64,000 bases of DNA from Thalassotalea sp. ND16A (GTDB lineage Bacteria; Pseudomonadota; Gammaproteobacteria; Enterobacterales; Alteromonadaceae): NCBI RefSeq assembly GCF_000764205.1, contig NZ_JQDZ01000012.1, positions 89,527 to 153,526 of the forward strand, given 5' to 3'. Below the pieces are notes generated by a model. It was given only the letters and a program-made list of their open reading frames with translations. It searched no databases and was not told the origin of the DNA. The position numbers and the translations under genes are program-made. Of the stretch, positions 24,628-35,019 are shown piece by piece; the stretch's first letter is position 1; each line of letters begins with the position of its first letter.

Positions 24628-27476
24628 TTACTTTTCTCTCGATACGCTTCGCCTTCAACCATCCATTGTGGCGCTGGCGTACCCTTTAAGTAATGATCAA
24701 AATACTGCTTCATCTTAATGGTGTAATCTACCTTGTTCGGGTATTTTTTCAGGTGGTGTGGTTCGCCTTCGTATTGCAATAATATGACATTTTTTTCCAG
24801 GCGGCGCATGGCCATATACATTTCTACACCTTGTTGCCAAGGCACGGCGTCATCAATATCACCAAATTGCATCAACAATGGCGTAGTGATGCGGTCGGCA
24901 AAGAACACCGGCGAGTTTTCAATATACAAGTCACGACGCTCAAAAAGGGAAGCACCAATACGACTTTGCCCTTGTTCGTATTGAAATTGTCTGGCTAAAC
25001 CGGTACCTAAACGAATGCCTGAATAAGCACTGGTCATATTCGATACGGGGGCACCGGATACCGCAGCGGCAAACATGTCGGTTTCGGTAATAGCATGCAA
25101 GGTTTGGTAACCACTCCAGCTATGGCCGTGTAAGCCAATAGCGTTTGGATCGGCAACACCCATATCAATAATTTTTTGCAAGCCCGGCAAAATAGACTTG
25201 TTGGTAGAATGCCCTGGTGTACCCACTTCAAAGTGCACATCGGGCAAGAAAATGGCATAACCGTTAGAGGTATAAAATGGGAAGTTAGGGCGATGATTTA
25301 CCTTCATCGCATTAAATTCATACATGCGTTGTGAGAACCGGCGATAGTAATACACGACAACCGGGTACTTCATGCCCTCAACATAATTTGCTGGCTTAAT
25401 TAATACCCCGTGATGTTTTGCACCCATGTTTGAATTCCATTCAACCAGCTCGGGCTCGCCCCATAACAATTCATCTTTTTGTGGATTCACATGGGTTAAT
25501 TTTTTACCGTTAACTGGGTTTAAATCCGATACCCATAAATCTGGAAACTCATTAAAATCTTCGCGGCTAAATAATAATTTATCGGCTTTTTTGGCTTTGC
25601 TAATAAATTTATATTTCTTATTCTCTTCGATCAATTTAACCGCGGTAGCGTTTTTCCCTTTGCTTAAATCCAGTCGATAAAAACCGAAATTTTTGTGCTC
25701 ATCGTTATAACTGGTAAGCAATAGCTTTGCATCTTCATCGAAGTAGTCTTGTTCTTTATCGAAAGTATTGATGCGCAGCTTTAATGAGTTTGGACGGCCG
25801 ACGGTACAAGTTAAACACTGACTGTCTTTACCATCAGTTTGCAGCAACCAAATATCGAATTTATCGTATACCAACACGCCTTCATCGTCTTTTAACCAGC
25901 CGGCAATGCCGTAACCCGGTACTTTCGATGGGTAGTCATGATCTTCATCGGCAAAACTTACCGGCAGTCCTTTACTGATACTACGTTTCTTGTTTTTGTT
26001 ACGGTCATATACCCATATCTGCTGATCTTGATAAAACGCAGCATATCGGCCCGACTCACTCAATTTTACCGGGGTGTAACTGCTAAGCTTTTCCGTAACT
26101 AATGATTTATCACCATCGTCTAAATCAATAATATAAATATCGCTAAAAAACCCTTCCCAGGTTCTAAGTTTTCGGTACTTTAAATCAGTTGAAGCAATGA
26201 CAGCATGCTCATTATTGGTGGCTTTGACTTTGATCACGTTCTTGTCGGCAAGCGGTACCAGCTTGTTATCGTCGATATGGTAAACCGCAGTAAAGAAGGC
26301 TTTTTTATCCTTGCCTAATTGGTATTTTTCGTTGGTTTTGATCAGCGCATCGTCACCGTGCCAAATTTGCAAGTTACGATCGGCTCTTAGCTTATCAATA
26401 TTGTACAAGTCTTCAGGGTTTTCTGGTTTGCTATCTATCTCTTCAATATTGGCAAGCACAGGTTTAAAGCCAAAAAATAAGCGCTCATCATCGCTTGAGA
26501 AACTGAGTTTGTTTACTTGCGGCACATACCAGTTAGCCGCGTGTTTTTTTGAGACTTTAACGGTTTCAATTTTATTGTTTTTACTTTGCCAAATTTTCAC
26601 CTGATGCTGACGCACATCAGCTTTAGTGCTGAAATCGCCTTGCATAAAGCCAATTTTGTCGCCAGCATTGTTCCAGCTTAATTGCTCGAAGCTCGCTACG
26701 GTTTTATTGACGATAATGTTGGCTTTATTGGTTTTCACGTTGATGGCGTGCAAGCTATTGCCATTACCCTCCATCGTAGACACGCTGTATACCAAGGTAG
26801 GAGTTTCAGGTGAAAATGCAAAATTATCTACGTGCTCAATGATTTGCTTTTCGCCAGTGTGCAAATCAACTAAAGTTAATTGCTGCTCGATACGCTTGCT
26901 ATTATATAGCTTGGTTTGTTCTTCGCTGTCTTCAGCTGTATTTTCTTCGGTTGCGACTTTGTCAACTTGCTCTGCTGAATCGCTGCTATCCTTTTTCTCT
27001 TCAGGATTTTTAGTGAGGTAGGCCAAAAAGGCGAAATTATCGCTTAGCGCATACTTTTCAATATTGTTATAGGTGACTCGCTTGCCGCTGGCTAACTCAA
27101 TCACTTCCACATCATTTTTAAGCTTTTTCTTCGCCTTTTTATCGGCCTGCTCTGTTGTTAATAGTGATGGCGTAATGGTAACTGCTGCAAAGCGGCCATC
27201 GGTCGAAATAACGCCACTGCTACCAAGATTTACCTGATAAGATTTGCCACTGCTAGTGTGAGTAATATGAAAGCTATTATCACCTCGGTCAGGTTGCGCA
27301 CTGTAGGCTAACCATTTGCCGTTTTCACTTAATTGTGGTTTGACAATTTGCTTGAATTTCATGATATCTGTCACTGCCAGTGGGCGTTGCTCAGCAAAAG
27401 CTGAAACAGATAAACTTAAGGTTAATGAAATGGCCAGCGTGGCCGTACTGAAGGATTTAAAAAATGGAATGCTCAT
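24621..27476 (-). CDS. S9 family (prolyl-oligopeptidase type) secreted peptidase
   Basis: 951 residues. A signal peptide (about 1-28) precedes a long beta-propeller region (about 40-640) and a C-terminal alpha/beta-hydrolase (about 690-951). The catalytic serine is Ser786 in GHSWSGYQ, the acid lies in GDIDDAVPW (about 875) and the histidine in GEPHHLKK (907 or 908). Position 788 is Ser where the family usually has Gly. The protein is probably periplasmic and cleaves peptides. It has a TAG stop inside a heptamer element. Confidence 0.9.
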   Translation of the reverse strand: MSIPFFKSFSTATLAISLTLSLSVSAFAEQRPLAVTDIMKFKQIVKPQLSENGKWLAYSAQPDRGDNSFHITHTSSGKSYQVNLGSSGVISTDGRFAAVTITPSLLTTEQADKKAKKKLKNDVEVIELASGKRVTYNNIEKYALSDNFAFLAYLTKNPEEKKDSSDSAEQVDKVATEENTAEDSEEQTKLYNSKRIEQQLTLVDLHTGEKQIIEHVDNFAFSPETPTLVYSVSTMEGNGNSLHAINVKTNKANIIVNKTVASFEQLSWNNAGDKIGFMQGDFSTKADVRQHQVKIWQSKNNKIETVKVSKKHAANWYVPQVNKLSFSSDDERLFFGFKPVLANIEEIDSKPENPEDLYNIDKLRADRNLQIWHGDDALIKTNEKYQLGKDKKAFFTAVYHIDDNKLVPLADKNVIKVKATNNEHAVIASTDLKYRKLRTWEGFFSDIYIIDLDDGDKSLVTEKLSSYTPVKLSESGRYAAFYQDQQIWVYDRNKNKKRSISKGLPVSFADEDHDYPSKVPGYGIAGWLKDDEGVLVYDKFDIWLLQTDGKDSQCLTCTVGRPNSLKLRINTFDKEQDYFDEDAKLLLTSYNDEHKNFGFYRLDLSKGKNATAVKLIEENKKYKFISKAKKADKLLFSREDFNEFPDLWVSDLNPVNGKKLTHVNPQKDELLWGEPELVEWNSNMGAKHHGVLIKPANYVEGMKYPVVVYYYRRFSQRMYEFNAMKVNHRPNFPFYTSNGYAIFLPDVHFEVGTPGHSTNKSILPGLQKIIDMGVADPNAIGLHGHSWSGYQTLHAITETDMFAAAVSGAPVSNMTSAYSGIRLGTGLARQFQYEQGQSRIGASLFERRDLYIENSPVFFADRITTPLLMQFGDIDDAVPWQQGVEMYMAMRRLEKNVILLQYEGEPHHLKKYPNKVDYTIKMKQYFDHYLKGTPAPQWMVEGEAYREKSKD

Positions 27477-27680
27477 GATCTTTTTGCTGTTACCAAGTTA
27501 TAATTTGATATTGCCCATTAGTATGACTTTGTTATTACACTTAACGCAATAGCAAGTTTGTTCAGTGGTCTAATTTTATCGATAAACAGCGGTAAAATTG
27601 TAATACCAGGTTTTTTATATTTTAAAACTTAAAAGACTTGCTATTATCTGTATCCGGATAATCAATCAAGGCAAGAATGC

Positions 27681-28055
27681 ATGTTTCATCGTGAGCAATT
27701 AATTGGTAACTGGCATCGTAGTGAACACTTAGAAAATGAAAATTTTAGTGAATATGCACAACTGTTTGCTGATGGCACCTTTATGTTCACCTTTTACACC
27801 TATAACCTGGATGGCAGTTTAATTGAAGAAATTAGTGAGCTGGGAGACTGGGGGCTAGTGGGCGACATACACTTTACTATCACCAAAGAAGCCGTAGAAA
27901 ATCAGCAAGTATATGCCGCCGATATGGAAGATGAAGATAATTATCAGGCCTATAAAATCATTAAAATAGACGCCAATGAGTTCAGTTATCAGCATCTGCT
28001 AAGCGGTGAATCCTTTACCCTGTCTAAGGTTTTGCCGAGCGCTAACCAAAATTAA
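27681..28055 (+). CDS. Hypothetical lipocalin-like protein
   Basis: 124 residues with no signal peptide. It opens with LIGNWHRSEHL and continues as alternating strands (AQLFADGTFMFTFYTYN, ELGDWGLVGDIHFTITKE), like a small lipocalin-type beta-barrel. The protein is very acidic. No ligand or catalytic residue is recognisable, and the function is unknown. It is the first of four small plus-strand genes (27.7-29.4 kb). Confidence 0.65.
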   Translation: MFHREQLIGNWHRSEHLENENFSEYAQLFADGTFMFTFYTYNLDGSLIEEISELGDWGLVGDIHFTITKEAVENQQVYAADMEDEDNYQAYKIIKIDANEFSYQHLLSGESFTLSKVLPSANQN

Positions 28056-28148
28056 AAAAAGCTGCTAAACTATTTATAAATAGCATTTTTTTTATCCAGC
28101 TTGCTATTTTCATTGATAATATTAACGGCTAATAACTTAGGAAAAACG

Positions 28149-28523
28149 ATGCAAAACACCAGCAAAACGGCAAGCACAGCTAGAGATATGGCTAAATTCC
28201 CAACCGATTCTAACGGCAATATGTTGTGGCATATGGCGTTAGAAGGCGATGATTTAAATCGGCCACGAGAAATACAGTTTTCGGTGATTTTTAGCAGTCA
28301 GGAGTTGGCGCTGAAATTTGGCGAAATTTTACTGGCCAATAATCAAAAATTGTCATTCTGCCCTTATTTAGAAAACCCAGAACACCCATGGGAAATTACC
28401 GCCTATCCGGAAATGCCAGCCAGTTATGACAACATCATTGGTTATCAAATGTTGTTGGAAAACCAAGCCCGTAAATTTGATGGCATCTATGATGGCTGGT
28501 ACTGTCCACCGCAAAATTTATAG
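28149..28523 (+). CDS. RraB-like domain protein
   Basis: 124 residues from the ATG at 28149, chosen because TTAGGAAAAACG precedes it and the upstream residues are non-conserved and hydrophobic. The pattern (FPTDSNGNMLWHMALEGDDLNRPREIQFSVIF at the start, later EITAYPEMPASYDNI and FDGIYDGWYCPP) is that of the RNase E inhibitor RraB family. It is shorter than E. coli RraB and may be only a paralogue. RNase E control is inferred. Confidence 0.7.
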   Translation: MQNTSKTASTARDMAKFPTDSNGNMLWHMALEGDDLNRPREIQFSVIFSSQELALKFGEILLANNQKLSFCPYLENPEHPWEITAYPEMPASYDNIIGYQMLLENQARKFDGIYDGWYCPPQNL

Positions 28524-28603
28524 TCGTTTAATTATTGCCTAGTCCCGCCCATATTGAATTGGCTATTAACATGAGTTAATAGCCGCAACAGGTCAAAAAA
28601 ATC

Positions 28604-28813
28604 ATGTCAGCAGTCGATTTTTCCAAACTGAATAAACTTACCGCCAAGTCTTTCAATGAACAAAAAGCTTTGATTAAAAAAGTGATGCAGGGGCGGGTGA
28701 TAAAATGCCCAACCTGTCAGCAAAATTTAAAGTTAGTTCTGCCCGAAGAAAATAAAAAAGCCTACGTTAATTGCCCGAAAGGTTGCACCGATATTGAACT
28801 GGATATGAATTAG
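28604..28813 (+). CDS. Small zinc-ribbon-like protein
   Basis: 69 residues. A helical N-terminus (KSFNEQKALIKKVMQG) is followed by CPTC and CPKGC, spaced like a zinc ribbon, and an acidic end. It is cytoplasmic. No family was recognised. It lies 20 bp ahead of acpH and may be cotranscribed with it. Confidence 0.7.
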   Translation: MSAVDFSKLNKLTAKSFNEQKALIKKVMQGRVIKCPTCQQNLKLVLPEENKKAYVNCPKGCTDIELDMN

Positions 28814-28839
28814 TTCTCATAGCCGTTAAGGAGTTGCTA

Positions 28840-29424
28840 TTGAATTATCTGGCTCACCTATTTTTAGCGCAACCCAATAGTCTTTCTCTAAGCGGAAATT
28901 TAATGGGTGACTTCACCAAAGGGGTAAATCTGGCCTCTTTGCCAAAGCCAATCATGCGTGGCATTGAAAACCACAGATTTGTCGATAAATTTACCGATAA
29001 TCACCCTGAGGTAAGGGCGTTAAAGCCGTTATTATCCGATAAGCGCAGGCGCTTTTACGCGATAATATCGGATGTCGTATTTGATCATTTCTTGGTAAAT
29101 CACTGGCAACAATTCAGTGCACAATCTTTTACTCAATTTTCGCAGTATAGTTACCGTCAGCTAGAGCTTAGTGTGGATTTAATGCCAGAGAAGATGCGCT
29201 ATATGGTGGAGCGGATGATTGCTCAGGACTGGCTTAGTTCTTATGCAGATATAGCAAATACCGGTCGAGCCATCGATTCCATTTCAAAGCGCATTCGCTT
29301 TGACAATCATTTGGCAGGGGCGATTGTGGAAGTAGAACAACATTATCGGCAGTATGAGCAGGTATTCTTAACATTTTTTCCGCAGCTGGTTATTCAGGTA
29401 AAAAAACAGAACATCGAATTGTGA
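28840..29424 (+). CDS. acpH: Acyl carrier protein phosphodiesterase AcpH
   Basis: 194 residues. AcpH removes the 4'-phosphopantetheine group from holo-ACP. The N-terminus NYLAHLFLAQ, the metal-site GNLMGDFTKG, and HRFVDKFTDNHPEV with DVVFDHFLVNHW match the family (HD-like). The TTG at 28840 is taken as start because it gives the conserved MNYLAHL and has TAAGGAG six bases upstream. A TTG two codons earlier is possible. Confidence 0.9.
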   Translation: MNYLAHLFLAQPNSLSLSGNLMGDFTKGVNLASLPKPIMRGIENHRFVDKFTDNHPEVRALKPLLSDKRRRFYAIISDVVFDHFLVNHWQQFSAQSFTQFSQYSYRQLELSVDLMPEKMRYMVERMIAQDWLSSYADIANTGRAIDSISKRIRFDNHLAGAIVEVEQHYRQYEQVFLTFFPQLVIQVKKQNIEL

Positions 29425-29487
29425 TAACAATCGGAGCATTTTTTTTATATACTCGATGCCACAGTATCTATTAAAACAATAATTTTT

Positions 29488-30162
29488 ATGAAACCATTCA
29501 TTCGAAAACTCCTTTATGTTTATGCCTTTTGTTTAACGGCGCTTTTTATCGGCGTGATGATCGAGCAAGACGATCCGGCGATAACGGCCATGGATCAATT
29601 TATTGCCGAACAAGTGTCGGCCAAAGCCATCGATAAGCAAAGTGAAAACTGGAAACAAAGCTTACCTAAGCCACCTCAAGTGGCTTTTGCTCAAGATAAA
29701 AGCTATCACTGGCAGTTAGTCACCAATAAAGGCCCAATTACTATCGAGTTGTTGCATCAATATGCGCCAATGCATGTCTCCAGTACCATTTATTTAACCC
29801 AATTGGGTTTTTACGATGATTTATTATTTCATCGGGTGATCCCTGGTTTTATGGCACAAGGCGGCGATCCAACAGGCACTGGTAGAGGCAGCCCTGGCTA
29901 TCGTTATCAAGGTGAGTTTCATCCAGATGCGAGCCATAACAAAGCAGGTATGCTGTCGATGGCAAATTCTGGCCCGAATACCGATGGCTCACAATTTTTT
30001 ATCACCTTTAAAGCAACTCCTTTCTTAGATGGTAAACATACGGTGTTTGGTGAAGTGACTGCAGGATTTGAAACTTTGAGTGAACTGGAATTGTTTGGCA
30101 GCCGGGGCGGTAAAACCCAGGAAGAATTAAAGATTTTAACGGCATCTATCGTGGTTAAGTAA
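29488..30162 (+). CDS. Membrane-anchored cyclophilin-type peptidyl-prolyl isomerase
   Basis: 224 residues. An uncleaved N-terminal helix (about 8-24) probably anchors it in the inner membrane facing the periplasm. The cyclophilin domain (about 75-222) shows [40 protein letters not shown] and [11 protein letters not shown], with the catalytic Arg in FHRV. It catalyses proline isomerisation during folding. It is convergent with the nitroreductase gene, with only 3 bp between them. Confidence 0.92.
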   Translation: MKPFIRKLLYVYAFCLTALFIGVMIEQDDPAITAMDQFIAEQVSAKAIDKQSENWKQSLPKPPQVAFAQDKSYHWQLVTNKGPITIELLHQYAPMHVSSTIYLTQLGFYDDLLFHRVIPGFMAQGGDPTGTGRGSPGYRYQGEFHPDASHNKAGMLSMANSGPNTDGSQFFITFKATPFLDGKHTVFGEVTAGFETLSELELFGSRGGKTQEELKILTASIVVK

Positions 30163-30165
30163 TTT

Positions 30166-30840
30166 CTACATAAAACTGGCGATGTCATCAAATTTTTTCT
30201 TAACTTGCGCATGATGCGGAATGGTCGCATCCTCTGCCGGATGGCCTACCACTAACAGCATATAAGCTCTGTCGTTATCACCACGTTGACAAATTTTATT
30301 TAAAAATGACATTGGCTTAGGTGTGTGGGTTAACGTCGCCAGGCCTGAGCTGTGCAGCGCGTTGATTAAAAACCCGGTGGCAATGCCGACGGACTCATGC
30401 ACATAGTAATTGGTATTTCTATCGTCAACATCCAGACCGCCACGTTTTTGGCTGAAAATGGCAATGAGCCAGGGCGCCGTTTCTAAATAGGGTTTACTCG
30501 CATCTGTGCCCAATGGTTTTAATGCATCCAGCCACTCTTCACCGGCTCTGCCATCATAAAAGCCTTGCTCGTGTAACTCGGCTTGTTGTCTAATTTGTTT
30601 TTTTATATCACTCGAGCTTATTGCGACAAAATGCCAGGGTTGATGATTGGCACCGCTTGGCGCACTGGCGGCGGCTTTAATGCAGTTTTCGATAATTGCC
30701 TTATCTACCGCTTTATTGCTAAATTTACGAATAGAATGACGACGTTTAATATCGGCAACAAACTGCTCAGATCGCCGTAACATTTCTTCACTGGGGTATT
30801 CAATGTAGTCGGTTAAAGGTGAGCAATCATGATCTTGCAT
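30166..30840 (-). CDS. Nitroreductase family flavoprotein
   Basis: 224 residues of the FMN-dependent nitroreductase fold. Visible FMN-site blocks are RRHSIRKFSNKAVD, AAASAPSGANHQPWHFVAI and the C-terminal LLVVGHPAEDA. It probably reduces quinones or nitro compounds with NAD(P)H. It is cytoplasmic. The physiological substrate is unknown. Confidence 0.88.
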   Translation of the reverse strand: MQDHDCSPLTDYIEYPSEEMLRRSEQFVADIKRRHSIRKFSNKAVDKAIIENCIKAAASAPSGANHQPWHFVAISSSDIKKQIRQQAELHEQGFYDGRAGEEWLDALKPLGTDASKPYLETAPWLIAIFSQKRGGLDVDDRNTNYYVHESVGIATGFLINALHSSGLATLTHTPKPMSFLNKICQRGDNDRAYMLLVVGHPAEDATIPHHAQVKKKFDDIASFM

Positions 30841-30952
30841 AGTAACGTCTCTTAAATATTATTTATGTCTCTAGAATAACGAGGCTTTTGGTTATCAATC
30901 AAGTAAAAAATTTGCTAAAATTACCTTCCTCATTATCTCAAATATATTTTCT

Positions 30953-32131
30953 ATGACTGACCAGCAATTTGCCGCTAATAAGTGGAAAACCCCCTTTGTA
31001 TTTTTAGTGCTCTCCAGTGTGGTGATGACCTTAAGTTTTTCTGGTTGGATGGCAATGTTGAATAATTTCACTATTGAAGCGGCAAACTTTAGCGGTAGTG
31101 AAATTGGTATGTTGCAATCGCTGCGTGAGATCCCTGGCTTTTTAGCATTTACCGCGATTTTTCTGTTACTGGTGATTAAAGAGCAAAATTTTGCCTTAGT
31201 CTCTTTGTGCCTGCTTTCCATCGGTGTTGCCATCACCGGCTTCTTTCCTACTGAATATGGCCTCTATGCCACTACCGTATTAATGAGTATTGGCTTTCAC
31301 TATTTTGAGACGGTGAACCAATCATTAAGTCTGCAGTGGTTTACCAAAGAAGAAGCGCCGCAAAAACTCGGTAAGTTAATCTCGGTGAAATCGATGGCTG
31401 CCCTTGTGGTTTATGGCTTTATTTGGCTGGCGTTTAGCTATTTTAATATGGAATTCGTTAACGCTTATATGATTTTGGGTGGGTTGGCATTGGCGATTAC
31501 TTTGTGGCTTTGGTTATTTATGCCCAAGTTTCCAGAAAAAGTCGTTCAACATAAAAAAATCATTCTGCGCAAACGCTATTCACTGTATTACCTGTTAACG
31601 TTTTTAAGCGGTGCCAGAAGACAAATTTTCGTGGTCTTTGCCGGCTTTATGATGGTCGAAAAATTTGGTTACTCAGTCGCCGATATTTCCATGCTCTATA
31701 TGCTCAACCATCTATTAAATATTTATCTGGCGCCTAAAATTGGTGCCTGGATTGGTGTGGTAGGTGAGCGCAAAGCATTAACCCTTGAGTACATCGGGTT
31801 GATATTGGTATTTAGTGGTTACGCTTTAGTTGAAAATGCCTACATTGGCGCCAGCTTGTATATCATCGACCACATCTTTTTTGCCATGGCCATTGCCGTT
31901 AAGACTTATTTTCAAAAGATTGCCGATCCAAAAGACATCGCCTCAAACGCAGGGGTGAGCTTTAGCATAAACCACATCGCCGCAGTAATTATTCCCGCGA
32001 CCTTTGGCTTAGTCTGGTTATACAATCCGTCATTAGTATTTTTTGCCGGTGCAGGATTAGCTGCATGTTCATTAATTGCCAGTCAATGGATAAACACTCA
32101 GCCTGAGCAAAAGGCTACTTCGGTTGCTTAA
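30953..32131 (+). CDS. Major facilitator superfamily transporter
   Basis: 392 residues with about twelve membrane helices in two blocks, split by a basic loop (about 195-210, HKKIILRKRY). It has the size and layout of MFS carriers. No substrate-specific motif was recognised. It is divergent from the nitroreductase gene with 112 bp between, where a shared regulatory region could lie. Confidence 0.85.
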   Translation: MTDQQFAANKWKTPFVFLVLSSVVMTLSFSGWMAMLNNFTIEAANFSGSEIGMLQSLREIPGFLAFTAIFLLLVIKEQNFALVSLCLLSIGVAITGFFPTEYGLYATTVLMSIGFHYFETVNQSLSLQWFTKEEAPQKLGKLISVKSMAALVVYGFIWLAFSYFNMEFVNAYMILGGLALAITLWLWLFMPKFPEKVVQHKKIILRKRYSLYYLLTFLSGARRQIFVVFAGFMMVEKFGYSVADISMLYMLNHLLNIYLAPKIGAWIGVVGERKALTLEYIGLILVFSGYALVENAYIGASLYIIDHIFFAMAIAVKTYFQKIADPKDIASNAGVSFSINHIAAVIIPATFGLVWLYNPSLVFFAGAGLAACSLIASQWINTQPEQKATSVA

Positions 32132-32239
32132 TCTATAGCTCGAGATTTCTTCGGCTCAGCAGCAGGCGAAACCAGGAAAAAATAAACAGCAATAACGACA
32201 ACAACTATCATCACTACACAGCTAATTAGGAGTAAAAAA

Positions 32240-32497
32240 GTGAAATTCAAAAACGTATTATTTATGCTTAGCGCAATCATGCTGTTGAGCGCATGTTCAA
32301 AGCTTACTAAAGATAATTATCAACAACTTGAGGTCGGCATGAGTGAAGGTGAAGTTAAAGCCATTCTAGGTTCTGCCGATAATTGTTCTCAAAATATCGG
32401 CACTTTGACTTGTGTTTGGGGAGATGAAGAAAGCAAGCATATCAAAGTGCGTTTTATCGCGGATGCTGCCATTACCTTCTCTAACAACGGACTGTAA
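32240..32497 (+). CDS. Small lipoprotein, DUF3862/SmpA-like
   Basis: 85 residues. A signal peptide ends in the lipobox LLSAC (Cys19), so it is probably an outer-membrane lipoprotein. The rest, YQQLEVGMSEGEVKAILGSADNC, is the SmpA/BamE-like helix-strand pattern often annotated DUF3862. Function is unknown. An AGGAG ribosome-binding site precedes the GTG start at 32240. Confidence 0.8.
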   Translation: MKFKNVLFMLSAIMLLSACSKLTKDNYQQLEVGMSEGEVKAILGSADNCSQNIGTLTCVWGDEESKHIKVRFIADAAITFSNNGL

Positions 32498-32569
32498 TTT
32501 CAACCGTGGTTGCCGTTAAGCCGTATCTGCTATGATATATAGATTGGGTTTTGTAGGTATGCTGAACCC

Positions 32570-33067
32570 ATGAGGTTTACCCTACTAGTTATTTCGATGT
32601 TAAGCTTGATCGGCTGCTCGACTTTAAACTCTCCGCAACCCGAAGAAATCAGTGAAGCCAAGCTTAAACACGCGGTGAAACTCGCAAACAGCTCTCTGCT
32701 AAAACAGAAATTGCTGTCTCAGTACTCAGAATGGAAAGGAAGCCCTTACCAGTTGGGGGGACTTAGTAAAAGTGGTATCGACTGTTCCGGTTTTGTATAT
32801 CTGACTTTTAAATCCAAATTAGGTGTGAGTTTACCCAGAACGACAGAGCGCCAAGCTGAACTTGGTCTCAGGATAGCTAAAAAACAACTCCGCATAGGGG
32901 ACCTGATTTTCTTTAAAACGGGCTTGTTTCAACGTCATGTAGGGATTTATTTGGGAGATTCAAGGTTTCTTCATGCCTCTACCAGTCAGGGCGTGACTAT
33001 TTCTAATTTACAAAATAATTATTGGGCGTCCAATTATTGGTTTTCAACAAGAGTTAAATCAAATTAG
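32570..33067 (+). CDS. NlpC/P60 family murein hydrolase lipoprotein
   Basis: 165 residues. Signal peptide with lipobox LIGC (Cys16), then an NlpC/P60 domain with the catalytic Cys in GIDCSGFVYLTF and His in RHVGIYLGDSRFLHA. It should cut D-glutamyl-meso-DAP bonds in peptidoglycan, like MepS or NlpC. It ends 4 bases inside the end of the converging AraC regulator gene. Confidence 0.9.
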   Translation: MRFTLLVISMLSLIGCSTLNSPQPEEISEAKLKHAVKLANSSLLKQKLLSQYSEWKGSPYQLGGLSKSGIDCSGFVYLTFKSKLGVSLPRTTERQAELGLRIAKKQLRIGDLIFFKTGLFQRHVGIYLGDSRFLHASTSQGVTISNLQNNYWASNYWFSTRVKSN

Positions 33068-34071
33068 TATTGTTGATGTACGCTTTTTAAGAAATTTAAC
33101 GGCGTACATTGATACCAGCGATAAAAAGCCCGGTTAAAAGAGCTTTGCTCATTAAAACCTAACGCCGTTGAAATTTGCCCAAAAGACATTTTCCCCAGAT
33201 ATAGCCTCAACCGCCTTTGTCTCTCCAAGTCCAACAACTCGGAAAAATATACCTGCTCAGCTTTTAGCCGGCGTTGCAGGGTGCGTGTTGATAGGTGAAA
33301 GTGAGCTGCGGTGTTGTTTAGATCACAGCCTTGCAAATCCGTTTTCGCCCTTAAAAACTGATTTACTTTTTCGAAAAATTTTTCTTGTTGATGCAGATGT
33401 TCTAATTGTTGTTCGGATTCTTGTTTTAATAATTGATGAATCAATCGGTTTTCAGTTCGAAACGGCAAGGTCAAATAATGTAACGGAAATTGTATGCTAT
33501 TGGTTTTTGCATTAGCTACTACCGGGCAATGAAACCAAGCGGCTAACGTTTCTTTTTGTTTTGCTGTCCACGGGTGGTTAAAATAGACGTTCGTCGGCGC
33601 TAGTTGCGCAGCCATTACTTGCCTGATGACAGCAACCCATGCGGTCAGGTTGCGCAATACCACTTGCTCATTGCAGCCCGGAATTGGGGTCCAGATAATT
33701 TCTGCAAATTGGTGATTCTGACGAAATTTTGCGGTGCCTATATCCGCAACCAGGGTGTCGTAGTGAATTAACGCAGCGATTGCTGTAGTTAAATTTTCAC
33801 CAGATTCAACTAAGTAACCCAGTAATCCATAATCTGCGGTACGGATATCTTGTCCCAGATAAAAACCAAATAATGGCTCGGACAATGAAACTTTGGCGAA
33901 CTGCAGTAGCGCATTGTAATGCGTTAGCGACACTCTGCTGTTTTTATCACTGAGATCCATTTCATCATAGTGCTCAAATTGAATCGCAGCTAACGCCGTG
34001 GTCTTGTCAATGCCATTTTTCTCTAAGTACTCGAGCACGCTGGAAAAATAGATCTTCGTTATGGTATCCAT
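33064..34071 (-). CDS. AraC family transcriptional regulator
   Basis: 335 residues: an N-terminal effector domain of the arabinose-binding-like type (PF12625 pattern) and a C-terminal AraC helix-turn-helix pair ending FGQISTALGFNEQSSFNRAFYRWYQCTPLNF. The inducer is unknown. It is divergent from the fatty-acid-hydroxylase-family gene (120-bp gap), which suggests that gene as a target, by position only. Confidence 0.9.
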   Translation of the reverse strand: MDTITKIYFSSVLEYLEKNGIDKTTALAAIQFEHYDEMDLSDKNSRVSLTHYNALLQFAKVSLSEPLFGFYLGQDIRTADYGLLGYLVESGENLTTAIAALIHYDTLVADIGTAKFRQNHQFAEIIWTPIPGCNEQVVLRNLTAWVAVIRQVMAAQLAPTNVYFNHPWTAKQKETLAAWFHCPVVANAKTNSIQFPLHYLTLPFRTENRLIHQLLKQESEQQLEHLHQQEKFFEKVNQFLRAKTDLQGCDLNNTAAHFHLSTRTLQRRLKAEQVYFSELLDLERQRRLRLYLGKMSFGQISTALGFNEQSSFNRAFYRWYQCTPLNFLKSVHQQY

Positions 34072-34191
34072 ATGTCACTTAAAGAGAAAAAAAGGTCATC
34101 AATTTACAAGTCTGCCATGAATTATTTTTATAAGCTAGTGACTCGCAGTTCAAACTCACTGAGTTATTGTTAAATAGAAGGAAGATTAAAG

Positions 34192-35019
34192 GTGAATTCC
34201 GAAATTGTGTTATTGGCGTTAAGCCCACTGTTTTTAGCCTTTGTCTGCTATGAGTTTTTTGCCCATGGTGATTTCTATGATATGAAAGATAGTTTAGCTA
34301 ATGGCGTATTAGCGTTATTACATCAAGGCGCAGATGCTATTGCATTGTTGTTGCTAATGCCATTGTTTTACTGGCTCCATCAATATCGTGTATTCGAGAT
34401 AAGCATAACCCCGTGGAGCCTTTTCATTGCCTTTTTACTGCAAGATTTTTTATATTATTGGTTTCATAAGGCATCACATCATATTCACTGGTTATGGGCG
34501 GCACATGTCGTACACCACAGTTCAACCAGGATGAACTTTTCCACTGCCTTTAGACAAAGCTTGATGTACCCAGTTGCTGGTATGTGGTTGTTCTGGCTGC
34601 CGATGATCATTATTGGCTTCGAACCAGCTACCGTATTTACCGTTGTGGCGTTGAATTTAGCCTATCAATTTTTTGTTCATACCCAAATGGTTGATAAATT
34701 GGGCTGGTTTGAACAAGTATTTAATACGCCATCGCATCATCGTGTTCACCATGCTACCAACGCCGCTTATCTGGATAAAAATTTTGCCGGGGTACTGATT
34801 ATTTGGGATAAATTATTTGGCACCTTTGTCAATGAAGACAAAGACAATCCATGCCGCTACGGCATTATCGGCCAAATAAAGAGTAATAATCCTATCACCA
34901 TCACTTTTCATCAATGGCTGCATTTAATTAAAATGGTGAAACAGCAGCACGGATTTCAGCAAAAAATAAATGTGTTACTTTCTTACCCGAGCAGTTCGGT
35001 TAACGGTGATAAGCCATAG
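34192..35019 (+). CDS. Sterol desaturase/fatty acid hydroxylase family membrane protein
   Basis: 275 residues with about four membrane helices and the histidine boxes of di-iron hydroxylases: HKASHH, HVVHHSS and HRVHHATN. It should oxidise a lipid substrate in the membrane; which one is unknown. It starts with GTG at 34192 behind AAGGAAGATTAAAG. It is divergent from the AraC regulator. Confidence 0.88.
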   Translation: MNSEIVLLALSPLFLAFVCYEFFAHGDFYDMKDSLANGVLALLHQGADAIALLLLMPLFYWLHQYRVFEISITPWSLFIAFLLQDFLYYWFHKASHHIHWLWAAHVVHHSSTRMNFSTAFRQSLMYPVAGMWLFWLPMIIIGFEPATVFTVVALNLAYQFFVHTQMVDKLGWFEQVFNTPSHHRVHHATNAAYLDKNFAGVLIIWDKLFGTFVNEDKDNPCRYGIIGQIKSNNPITITFHQWLHLIKMVKQQHGFQQKINVLLSYPSSSVNGDKP